Below, piece after piece: positions 31,591 to 43,977 of a DNA stretch of 64,000 nt. How positions within the stretch are numbered: position 1 is the stretch's first letter; the number at the start of each line of letters is the position of its first letter. The position numbers and the translations under genes were made by a program. The notes below the pieces were generated by a model that ran no database searches, was not told where the DNA came from, and saw only the letters and a list, made by a program, of their open reading frames with translations. Source of the DNA: Pseudorasbora parva (Eukaryota; Chordata; Actinopteri; Cypriniformes; Gobionidae); the NCBI RefSeq assembly GCF_024679245.1, contig NC_090191.1, positions 3,492,778 to 3,556,777 of the forward strand, read 5' to 3'.

Positions 31591-34500
31591 GAATCTTACA
31601 AATTGTCATGTAATTATTAATGTGAATGAATGGTACTCCACATCACATCATCATCATATCGTACACCCCAATACATGTGCCGTGATACGAAATTAAATGC
31701 TAATTGTTTCAAAACATGTGCTGTAAAATAATGCATTGTGATGGTAATTTATCATCCAAACAGCTATTTAAACTGCTGGAGTGCGTTTCTCAATCCCCAC
31801 ACTATTAACAGTACTCGTTATTTGGGTCCATATTTTGTTTTTGTGGGTGCCTTTATTCCCACTCTTTAAACTCCCAAATAAAACATTTTCATTTTTTTCA
31901 ACTTCCCTGGGGATGGTCTTGATGGGCGCGTCCCAACTCAATCATCTCACTAGTTCAGTAGTCAGGGCACTGATCAGGGAGTCAGCCCATTGACTTATGT
32001 CCTAATCAGTGCCCTGATTAGTGGACTAGTGAGATGATTGAGACGCGCCCGATCTCCACGCCGGAGAAGTTTCGCTTCTTTGCCGTCTTCCGTGTGTCCA
32101 TGGTGTAAAATGAGGGCGTGGGGGAGGCGGAGACTTGAATATATAGGGGCGTGTTATTCTAATGACGATCGTTTTCAGCCGCGGCATTTATCAAGGGCAA
32201 GTATTGCGTACACCTGGATTGCAGAGGAGCGCACAGCTTCATAAATCAGGCGGTGAGAGGAGTGTAAACATAATCTTACGCCAACATATACGCCCGTTTC
32301 TACGCAAGATTGATAAATGAGGGCCAATAACCCCAGCCTAACCCTTATACAATCTCTTGTCTTACTTGGTTTGCTAGATGTCAATGTTTTGATCAACTAG
32401 CTATTAATAATTTTGTTCAACATGGCCTTAAGTTGATCTGAGTCCAATTTGTGACAATCCAATAAATGCCCTGGAAGGAATTAGAAAAAGAAAGTTATTA
32501 TGAAATGTTGATACTGAAACCAATTTAGCGTCAGCATTTGTCAAAGCATTTCCATCACCATACATGTTGTCAACTTCAGCATAATCAGTGCGAGATGAAC
32601 CATATAAACACTACTGCAGTAGAGTGTGATTATTTTGAATATAGTAGAAAAAGGAATTTATGAAAATCATGATAACATAGTCTTTGCTGTCTTTTTCCAT
32701 GTTTTTTAAAGGCTCAACTGCAGACGACAGTCATGATTACACAGAGACCAGCCTTAGACTGAAGAACATATTACAATTAGACTACAAGCGGATATTGGTC
32801 GGTAATTCGCAGACGGGTCATCAGAAATACCTGACTGATGTCTACACACATTTATATGTGGTGGAGAATGAGACTGGAGGAAGATTGAACGACCATGAGG
32901 TGATACAGATCGAATCAGATCACAACCGATCAACTGCCAAGGAGAAGCCAATCAATTGTAATGACATGTTTAAAGTCCAGTGTGAGACGGGTCGACGAAA
33001 CAGAAAGGTGCTGACAATGGGGATCGCAGGGGTGGGAAAAACTGTCTCTGTCAATAAATTCATCCTTGACTGGGCTGAAGGAAATGAAAATCATGATATA
33101 GCCTTCATTTTACCTCTGCCGTTTCGTGAGCTAAATTTGATCACAAATAACTGCAGTCTCATGGGACTTCTTCAAGAACACATATTTAATGATACTGAAG
33201 AATTGCCCTCTCTTCCTGAAGGTGATGGTAAGGTCATGTTCATCTTTGATGGACTAGATGAATGCCACTTCTCTTTGGGCTTTAAAGAGGGTGACAGAAT
33301 TACTGATGTTCACAAAATAACAACAGTGAGTAAGATAGTTACAAGCCTGATCAAGAGACACCTGCTTCCCTCTGCTCTCATCTGGATCACATCCAGACCA
33401 GCAGCAGCCAGTCTGATACCCCGAAAATACATTGATCAAGTGACAGAGGTGCGAGGATTCAATGATGACCAGAAAGAGCAATACTTCATCAAAAACTGTC
33501 CTGAGGTTTCTGAAAAAATTATCCGTCACATCAGAAACTCCAGGAGTCTGTACATCATGTGTCATATCCCTGTCTTCTGCTGGATCTCTCTCACTGTTCT
33601 TCAGCCTCTACTGTCTCGAGAGAGCAATGACAAAACTCCCACAACTCTCACAGGGATGTACACAAACTTCGTTATTTCTCAGCTGCAACAGATAGAAGAA
33701 AAATACTATGATGACCATGAAACTAAAGCCAATGCATGGCATTTTGATCAGATTATTCTGAAGCTTGGGAAACTGGCTTTTCAACAGCTGAAGAAAGGAA
33801 AGTGGATTTTCTTCAAAAAAGATCTTGAGCAATGTGGAATAGATGTCAGTGAAGGGTCATTGTACTCTGGGTTATGCACTCGATTGTTTCAGAAGGAAAA
33901 AGTTTTAAGAAGAAATGTTTACAGCTTTGTACATCTCAGTGTCCAGGAATTCCTCGCTGCTCTTTATGTGTTTTTTATGGGCAAAGATGAGAAAGCTGAC
34001 CTGTTTCTTCAATCCTGGACGGAAAAACTAATTTGGAAACTGTCCAAAAAGCCACTGTTTCAGCTTAATAATGCTGCAGTCAATATGGCTTTACGAAACG
34101 AGAATGGACATCTGGACCTTTTCCTCCGGTTCCTTTTGGGTCTCTCACTGGAGTCCAATCAGAGTGACCTGATGGATCTACTGCCAGAACTGGAACTCAA
34201 AACAGAGAACATGAAAAACACTGCTGACTATATCAAAAAGAAAATAGAAAAGGAGAAATCAGTGGATAGAACCATCAATCTCTTCCACTGTCTGAATGAA
34301 CTGAAAGATGACTTTGTGGTGGAAATCCAGAAGAATCTGAGTTCAGGAATTCTTGCAGCAAAGAATCTTTCCTCTGCTCAGTGGTCAGGTCTGGTGTTTG
34401 TGCTCCAGATGTCAGAAGAGGCTCAAGAGATGTTTGAACTGCAGAAATACAGAAGATCTGATGAAGCACTGATGAGACTGCTGCCGTTGATCAAAAACAC

Positions 34501-37500
34501 AAGAAGAGCACTGTAAGAGTCTCCTCTACAATAATTTATATGCACCGTTACTAAGGTTGCAATATTTCTGGAAACTTTCTGGAATTTTAGAAATATTTCC
34601 TTAAGTTTCTGAAAATTTACCAGAAATAATCAGCCCCTTTGCAACCCTACCTGTTAGTCATTTTAATTGGGCCTACATTTTATATGGGTGACTTGTTGGC
34701 CTAGACTAGTGGTGTCTAACCCCAGTTATTTGTTTTGTTTTGTTTTGATTCTTTCTTTATTCAACATTTTTAATTTTGAACTATCTACAGCAGAGCCCAA
34801 AATCCACCCACAATCATAAGACAGAAATACAGCTTAATAAAATGAAAACAGATACATTTTATATAAATAAGGATACCAATTACATCTCAGGATTTTAAAA
34901 TTTTCGATAAAATCTTATAAGGTCCAAACAAAATTGTATCGTCTTTCTTGAGGCGCTATGAACTTTAGCTGTGGTACACTCAAATTGGGCAATGTCCAGT
35001 AAGTAGGACATCCAAGTAGATATAGTTCAAGTCCAAGTAGACATTGACAAACTATGGTTGTTCTAATACCATTGTGACTAGTGATGGAAACTAGTGAGGG
35101 AAACATGAGAACAAAGGAAACTGGAAAGCATAAGCAAACGAATAGTCCTTGAAAATGTTAACCAAACACAATGAAAGTGTGACAGTATGATATTTATTGG
35201 TTTTGATGTTTTAGAAGATATTTTTTTTAGCTTACATCTTACATTACTTGCTTACATCATTAGGAGTCAAAGGTTTTTCTAAGCTTAATATTATAAGCGC
35301 TACTCAAAAGGCATTACTGTTGCTCTTCTCTACACAGGCTACAGTGTTGTAATCTCACTGCTCAGTCCTGTGAACGTTTGTCTTCAGTTTTACAATCCTC
35401 AAACTCCTTCCTGAGAGAGCTGGACCTGACTAACAATGACGTGCATGATTCTGGAGTGAAGCTTCTCTCTGATGGACTGAAGAGTCCAAACTGTCAGCTG
35501 GAGATACTGAGGTGAATGGCTTTAAAATAATGAACTATGCTATGATTGGAGGCAGACTTAAATGTGCAATAGGTGATCTGGAAAATGTTAACTTTAGCCG
35601 GCATGCACTGAAAGCATACAATCCCACCCACCTTGAAAATTGGCACCCAAAGCCTCCTCCAAAACACATGAACGCACACAGACAAGAAGCGAGATCATCA
35701 GAGACAACATTATTGGATTACATTATGTGTCATTTTCTGGTGAGAACTTAAAAGTACAGCAAGTAACAGTACTACAAAAATGAACATAGACAACTGTTTG
35801 CCTGTCATTCTTGCTCTGTCTGCATCATATGTGATGATGTATTATGTCTGTGTGAAGAGTGGTATGGAAACACATTTAATGACTGGGAACACATGCTTTC
35901 ATTTCACTCTGACCATGTTAGAGGTAAGAACAATGAAGACCAGGGTGGGGTTCAGTTAACAGTCTTTAATGAAGCAAGAAGTCTTCACTGATTAATCAGA
36001 ACAAAAATCACAGGCTTCTTTCAGAGTCAACACAGAAATAGCCAGACGACTGGAGCTAAGAAAAACTACACAAATCTCCACGAGGGCAGAGGCAGGAACA
36101 CCGAGATGCATACAGCCAGTCCAAAACAGTGAAGACAGCCGGCAGTGCGGACAGCCAAGGGCATCATGACAGGATCCTGACAGACCACATGCAATGATTG
36201 AACAAACATTTATAATCCTATGCCTTGACAGACTATATATATTTATTAAAATACACTTAGACTTTTAGACATAGTGATCGCTATCAAGATATGATATGCT
36301 CAACCAGCATAACAAAAAACACAATCTTTAGACAATCACCTATTGCTCCTTTAACCAATAAGCAAAGTAAGCTGTCACTTAGAGCCCCAGGGAACAGAGG
36401 GGCCCCATCTGACTTGGCGAAACATATTTAGCAAACGCTCAAGTGCATATATATGTTTGTGCTCTTGAGAGTTTGAAAGATCTCCAATTTCCAAAATTAT
36501 GCAATGTGGTGGCAACGCACAGACATCTGTAGATTTCTTAAACGCTATGGCCAATCAGAGGTTGCTCAAAACGCCACAGTTTGTGTCTGATGGCTTAACT
36601 ACATGTAGAAAAGTAATAATTTTACTCTGGCGCACTTCCTTTTGTGACTGAATTTACAATAAATAACAGCTGCCACAGGTCAGTGTGTTTAATTGCCAAA
36701 ATAATTGTCATGTGTTGCTGTATGTCTTTATAGATTGTCTGGCTGTATGGTGACAAAGGAAGGCTGTGGTTATGTGTCTTCAGCTCTGAGTTCAAACCCT
36801 TCACACCTAAGAGAGCTGGATCTGAGCTACAATCACCCAGGAGATTCAGGAGTCAAGCTGCTCACTGATAAACTCAATCATCCAAACTACAGACTGGAGA
36901 AACTCAAGTATGTATAACAGGAAGAGTTACATTCTATACACTCACATAGGGGTGTCCCCGACTAAGGATTTACACATTCGAATCAGAACTTTCGAATCTT
37001 TCTATAGTCAACTGATAGTCGAATCATCAATGTGTGTGTGTGTGAATGGATTGGGAGGGGCACAACACTAGTCAGCAGGAGGGTAAAACTATTTTTTTTT
37101 TCCCTTTACACACTGCACACAGCAACAACTTTTAATAAAGCGACCAACACTGCCTGACAACTGACAGACGAACGTACAATGGCGTACAACATAAAATATA
37201 AGTCTCGGGTGTCCCCAGAGTGTGCCTGTGACATTTCAGATCAAAATTCCTAACAGATCATTTAATATACCATTTAGAAAATGCCAATTTTTGGGGATTA
37301 AGAAAAATTTGCTGTTTTTTGTGTGTCCTTCTTTGAACGCAAATGAGCTGCTGCTCCTCAACCCAGAGGGCGGAACCTTAATAGCTCGGTAATACGCGAA
37401 TGAAAACTAAAACATGATACATCTGTTTGTTCTGCTGATCATCTCTATTGCAGACACACTCATGTGACTTTGCAGTTGAGATTTTGTTTAATATAAAGTG

Positions 37501-40500
37501 TTTTACATATAAAATGTATTATTATTATTATTATTATTTATCATCATCTCATGAAATATTATAATTTGCTTGTGTTTTACAGCCTTATCACTCTGAACTT
37601 GAGCACACACTCAATGCATGCGCACTGAGAGTTAGATGTTGGTGTGTCCGCGAGTAGGCTATTAAACTAGATTAGTTCTCTTTCATGTATAACTGCAATT
37701 AAACTGTCAAATGCTTTATGTCAGAAAGAAACAAAGTTCACATGAAAACAACTGGTTATGTCTGTGCATGTATGCAGCAAGTAAGTTACAGAAATCCTGT
37801 GTGTATATTAGATGCATACTAAAGTGAATGCAGTTTAATATACAGTACCCAATGCGAGATCTGCTGTTAAAATGAATCAAACAACTGAAGAAAAACAGAA
37901 AGTCAGTTACTGGGCACAACTAACTATTGCACAAAACTAGGATAAGGGATTAAGCCTCGATAGCTTGGTGATCCTGGCTCAATTTATCCGCTAATATACA
38001 GTTATCTTTCATTATTATTATCATTCTTGGTGTGAGTGTGCCTTCGGGGTACGTTTACACGACCGCGGTGTACTAAATTTAGCATACACAAAAGAACGAA
38101 CACCGAGAATGCCCTTAAGTATTTATTTCTCTGTCCTCTTTCTCCTTGTCTCTTTTCTCACAATGTACTTTCAATACATACCCACTATCTCTAACCCACG
38201 CTCCACTATCACACACAGTCGGCAGCGCAACACTGCTAAACTGCATCCTATACCTTCCTCTACTAATATTCCTCCCTCCTTTTTTCTGGATCTATGGAAT
38301 TGTCAGTCAGCTGTAAACAAAGCTGAATTCATTCCAGCCTTTGCAACTCAATCCAATCTGAATATCTTGGCCTTGACTGAGACCTGGATCCGTCCAGAGA
38401 CTCAGCAACCCCTGCTGCTCTCTCTAATAACTTCTCTTTCTCACACACGCCTCGCCACACTGGCAGAGGTGGAGGCACAGGTTTTCTCATCACAAACAAT
38501 TGGAAATACTCAACCCACACCTCTCTATGCAATAACAACTAATTTGAATACCATGCTATTACAGTTACAGCTCCTGCCAAAATCCATCTTGTAGTCATTT
38601 ACCGCCCTCCAGGTCAATTTTATTGAGGAACTAGATGTGCTGCTGTCCTCATTCCCTGAAGACAGCAGCCCACTTGTAATCCTTGGTGATTTCAAAATCC
38701 ACCTGGACAAACAGTATGCTACAGATTTTCTCTCCCTTCTATCCTCATTCAATCTCAAACTCCTTACTACCTCACACACACACAAATCTGGCAACCAACT
38801 TGACCTCATCTACATACACTACTGCACTACAGAAAACACTTTGGTCAAACCCTTACACTTCTCTAAACATTATTTCATCACATTGAGTCTACATTTCACA
38901 ACTCGTACACTTCCACTTTCTCTACCAGTTAATTTCAGATGAAACCTGCGTTCTCTTTCTCCCTGTCACCTCTCCTCTGTTGTGTCATCCTCTCTTCCGT
39001 CACCCACACAATTCTCCTCTATGGATGTCAACACTGCAACAACTTCTTGTCTAGATAGTATCTGCCCTCTATCTTCTAGGCCAGCACACTCTAACCCTTG
39101 GTTATCTGATGTTCTTTGTGAACACCGGACCAAACTTAGGGCAGCAGAGAGAAAATGACGCAAATCAAACGACCCATCTGACCTGAGTAAGTATCAATCT
39201 CTGCTCATTTCTTCTCACATGATGTCCATACAGCTAAATCTTCATATTTCCACAACAAAATCAACAGCACCTCAGACACACGCACACTTTTCAGAACTTT
39301 CAACTCTCTCCTCTGTCCCCATCCACCACCTCCCACCACATCTCTATCTGCAGACGATCTTGCCCATTTTTTCACAGATAAAACCACAATCATCAGCAGT
39401 CAGTTCCCACCTCCACACACACACAATTTTAAATCAGCCACATTCACAGCCAAACATTTTCTCTCCTCCTTCTCTTCACTCACTGAGGCTGAAGTATCTA
39501 AACTTCTCCTCTCCAGCCATCCCACTACCTGCCCTCTAGATCCCATCCCCTCACACCTTCTACAAGCCATCTCCCCTACACTCTTACCAGCACTCACAAA
39601 AACTTAATAAAGTGGTCAAAATAATTTCTGACAAACTCCATGTCTTCTGACAAACTCCATGTCTTCTGACACATTGTGCATCTTATGATGTGTCCTTCCT
39701 TACTCATGCAGTGCACTTTTCATAATCAACATAGATTAAAATATATTGTGAAGGGGTGAGGAAGCACACGACACGATAGTGCAGGTGAGTTCCCAGAAGG
39801 GTGGATTTTATTGAGGTTTGTGGTGCTCGGTGCTCGCTCTCTGTGATGACACACATCATCAACACATCTCTCTGCACCAGCATCTTCCCTACCACATTCA
39901 AGCAGGCTCAGGTATCCCCACTGCTTAAAAAACCCACATTAGACGCATCACTTGTAGAGAAATACAGACCTGTTTCTCTCCTACCATTCATAGCGAAAAC
40001 ACTTGAAATAGTTGTTTTCAACCAGGTCTCATCTTTCCTCTCACAGTCTAATCAACTGGACGTAAACCAGTCAGGTTTCAAAAAGGGCCACTCAACTGAG
40101 ACGGCATTATTGTCAGTTACTGAAGACCTGCGGATGGCTAAAGCTGCATCCAAATCATCAGTCCTCATCCTCCTTGATCTGTCTGCTGCCTTTGACACTG
40201 TGAATCATCAGATTCTTCTGTCCACCCTCTCATCACTGGGCATCACAGGGACTCCACTCCACTGGTTTGAGTCCTATCTCACAGGTAGGTATTTTAAGGT
40301 TGCCTGGAGAGGAGAGGTATCCAAAACACATCAACTGAGCATGGGGGTTCCTCAGTGCTCAGTGCACATCACAAAGACAGCTCGGTCATGCAGGTTTGCA
40401 TTGCACAACATCAGGAAAATCAGACCGTTCCTTACGGAGCATGCAACACAACCTCTTGTCCAAGCCCTGGTAATTTCTAGACTTGATATTGCAATGCGCT

Positions 40501-43500
40501 TCCGGCTGGACTTCCATCTTGAGCAATCAAACCGCTGCAAATGATCCAGAACGCTGTGGCACGTCTTGTATTCAATGAGCCCGAAATGGCTCATGTCACA
40601 CCTTTATTCATCTCTCTGCATTGGCTACCACTCGCTGCCCGGATCAAATTCAAAGCTCTGACTCTTGCTTATGGATCTTCCACAAGATCAGCACCCGCAT
40701 ACTTCGACTCACTCCTACGATTCTACACCCCCACCAGAAGCCTTCGCTCAGCTAACAAGCGGAAGCTTGTGATACCATCACAGAGAGGCATGAAATCCCC
40801 CTCCAGAACATTTTCTTTCATTGTTCCTGGTTGGTGGAACGATCTTCCGTTCTCCATACGCACAACAGAATCCCTCGCTTCATTCAAAAGACAGGTAAAA
40901 ACTCATCTCTTCCATGAGCACTTAATCTTACATAAAAAAACTCTTCCTCCTCTATTTCTCTTTTCTCCTTCCCTTTTTCTGGTTTTTGCTACTCTGAGCA
41001 GTATACAAATCTTGGTATTTAGGACACTTTTTGCGTTTTCTTTGCCTCTTCTTGACGGATCGCTTCCTGTACTCCTAAGTTGTAAGTCGCTTTGGATAAA
41101 AAGTTGCTTTAAGTAGGTCGCTTTCTGCTAAATGCATAAATGTAAAATGTAAATGCATACAGATGACAAGATCACCAAGATATCCTGGCTTAATCCCTTA
41201 TCCTAGTTTTGTGCAATAGGCCCCTGCTCTTGACTGAATGTCTTTAATAGCTTTATTAACTGCCCCCCACCTTTTTTGAGAATAGACATGAAAATGCACT
41301 ATCCAAACTTAAATCGCTGTAATTCAAGAATGCTTTGAAAAAAACAGACCTGTTTTAAAGAAGACACTTGGCAGATTATTGCTGAAGTGAAACCTATTCA
41401 AGATGAAAGTATGAAAATGTTATGGAAGTTTAAATTTACTGTAAATTAAAAATGTACTAAATATGTTTTTATTGTATATAAAATATATATTTTACCAAAA
41501 ATATTTTACTCTAAAATAACTTGTAGTTTGGTTGACATGTGTATGGGTGTAGGGAAGGAAGAAGGCAGGGTCGGCATGACTGGGACTTGCGATTTTATTA
41601 CTCAATATCAAACACAAAGAACACAAGTGGATGGCTCAAAACACTCAAAACTCTTTCTTCCTATTTTCACTTGGCAACAGCTTTGTCCTCTCCAGCTCTG
41701 TCAGCAGACACACGCAGTCCCAGTCCAACTCTCTCTCTCCTCTCTCTTCCGTCCAAGGGCTTAATGCAGTCTCTCCACGCCAATAACTGCAATCAGACAC
41801 AGGTGTTATTCATTTGCACTTGACAACTTACGCCCACTTACGCCCTGCTCAGCTCCGCACTCTCTCTCCCTCCACAGACTCTGCAAAACCACGCCCCCCC
41901 TGCCACATACCCCCACCTCCCGATTCAGGCCGGGGAGCCATCATCAACATTCTTTTACTATGGTGCTGTACACCGTCTCTCTCTTCGAGAGCTTCCGACT
42001 GATGTACAGCATCGGCTGTTCCTCACCCTCCACCTCCTGGGACGGGACGGCGCCCAACCCGGTAGCCCCAGGAACTGTCTAACCTTTTGGTCTTGGGCCT
42101 CGGACAGGTCGCAACTGCCGCGGTCTTATCAATTTGGGGACGCACCTGCCCATGACCCAGGTGGAAGCCCAGATACCTTACTTCCACCCGCCCAATCGCA
42201 CACTTCTTAGGGTTGGCGGTCAGCCCCGCCCTCCTCAGCGACTTCAGGACAGCACGCAAATGCTGCATATGACGCTGCCAGCCTGTACTATAGATGATAA
42301 TATCACCCAGATAGGCAGCGGCATATGCCGTATGCGGCCGGAGAATCCTGTCCATCAGTTGCTGTTGGTGTGCGGCTACCTGCGTTACCTCAGACAACAG
42401 CGGCAGGAGCCGCATGGACCAGTCATTCTTGGGCCAGCCCTGAGCCTCGGCAGACCTCTCGAAGAGGTCGATGAACGCCTCCGGGTCATCCATCGGTCCC
42501 ATCTTCAAGAGCGAGATGGTGGCGGTCGAGTCGCTGGCAGGTCTGGGACTGGCCCGAACCTCCCGGTCTATCCAGCTCCGGAACAGCTTGCGGTCCTCAT
42601 GCTGGGCTTGGAGGAGCGCCTCGAACCTCTGTCCTGACGGCCTGCAGATCTTGGAGGGCTTCTTGGTGGAGAAACCCTCCCGCGAGCAATTGCACAATTC
42701 AAAAACTTCTAACTTTGCTTAATAGGTGCCCTTTAAAATATAATTTATACAAAACAAAATTCACTTTACAGTAAGGCTTTCTACAAAACAAAACTTAATA
42801 AAGTGGTCAAAATAATTTCTGACAAACTCCATGTCTTCTGACACATTGTGCATCTTGTGATGTGTCCTTCCTTACTCATGCAGTGCACTTTTCATAATCA
42901 ACATAGATTAAAATATATTGTGAAGGGGTGAAGAAGCACACGACACGATAGTGCAGGTGAGTTCCCCGAAGGGTGGATTTTATTGAGGGTTGTTGTGCTC
43001 GGTGCTCGCTCTCTGTGCTGTGTTCCGGGTGCAGGGCAGTGTGGGTCTGTAGTCACCTCTTGCGGTGGGGGCTGGCGGTCACACGCTGCTCTCTGGGGGA
43101 AACAGCAGAGAAAAGAGTTAGCCGAGTCTTCTGGAAACATCTATCACCTTGCTGTCCGTCTCCGCCGCTTATATGGCTGGGACCGGATGAGAAGCAGCTG
43201 TGACCGCTCAGCCTGTGATGTGCAGGTGCATCCGGTCTGTTTCCAGGGCGACGCTGATTGAGTCTCGGGACGTTTGTCACACATCGTCTTGATAGCACAA
43301 CTATCTTTGTACTCTTTGTACTATTGTCCAACTTCCGACTTTTCGGCTACTTTTGGTAGCTGGATAGGCTATATATAATGTTGCTTCTAAATATGAATGA
43401 AGATATGGTTATTGATAAATCGAATTGTTATTATTGTTATTATTATCATTTAGAGGGGCTTAGGAAAATTTTCGGGCAGTATCAGCTCCCCTACAATAGG

Positions 43501-43902
43501 CCTAACAACGTCCCTAACAAGTGTTTGGATTCCACGCATTCGTCAGGTCTTAAAGAGAGTTACTCAAACTACAAAAAGACAAATGATCACTTGCTGCTCT
43601 TGACTGATTAACTTACGGATTATTGTTTTTAATTTTTACAATGAAGATTGTCCAATGTTTTTTAAAATTGTATTACTTTGTTTTTTTTATTGTTATTCAG
43701 TTTCTTACCTGAATATTGTTAGACCTAGACCTACCTGATTTATTTGTGCTATTAGTAATTTGCTTATTTGTTCTTATTTTATTACTGTTAAATGTCAAGC
43801 GTCCTTCTGCTTTATGTAAGCTATTGCAACAAAATTACCCCATTGTAGAACATGCATTGTCAGCAAATATTTCTGAGATAATTGTAATGGTAATTGATCA
43901 AT

Positions 43903-43977
<75 letters not shown>

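Larger units (their letters stand above)
30349..32326. mobile_element. DNA element with GGCCCTCATTTATCAA ends in NLR intron 2
   Basis: Seen: TGGCCCTCATTTATCAAAAG at 30349 and TTGATAAATGAGGGCCA ending 32326, with mirrored cgtacacc/gcgtacacc motifs just inside; AAT adjoins both ends. Interior carries other insertions (30778-31472, 31924-32050). No transposase recognised. Confidence 0.7.
38090..41154 (+). mobile_element. L2-clade LINE with 250-bp insertion
   Basis: Seen: endonuclease segment (38280-38935), RT segment (39850-40360), C-terminal region (40370-40925) and 3' tail gtcgctttggataaaa (41087-41102) with terminal tgtaaaatgtaaa. gcataca at 38083-38089 and 41155-41161 may be its target duplication. 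RT continues past CSVHI only after a deletion: the YADD part is missing. Confidence 0.8.
37924..41218. mobile_element. Outer DNA element split by an L2 LINE
   Basis: Seen: attgcacaaaactaggataa, gggattaagcc and ttggtgatcctgg at 37924-37976 are mirrored at 41160-41218 (gatcaccaagatatcctgg, cttaatcccttatcctag, ttttgtgcaat). The two ends bracket the L2 LINE, which inserted later. Confidence 0.6.

Noticed and set aside
36949..37020. Complete hAT element starting taggggtgtccccgac
   Set aside because: Only the left end could be found; no inverted partner or target duplication.
38109..38288. Upstream part of the L2 open frame as a signal peptide protein
   Set aside because: It is the L2 leader running into the endonuclease domain; hydrophobic start is incidental.
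43716..43976. Hydrophobic open frame ending in a Tyr-Ile run
   Set aside because: Its end is the (TA)n microsatellite and the rest is AT-rich intron sequence.
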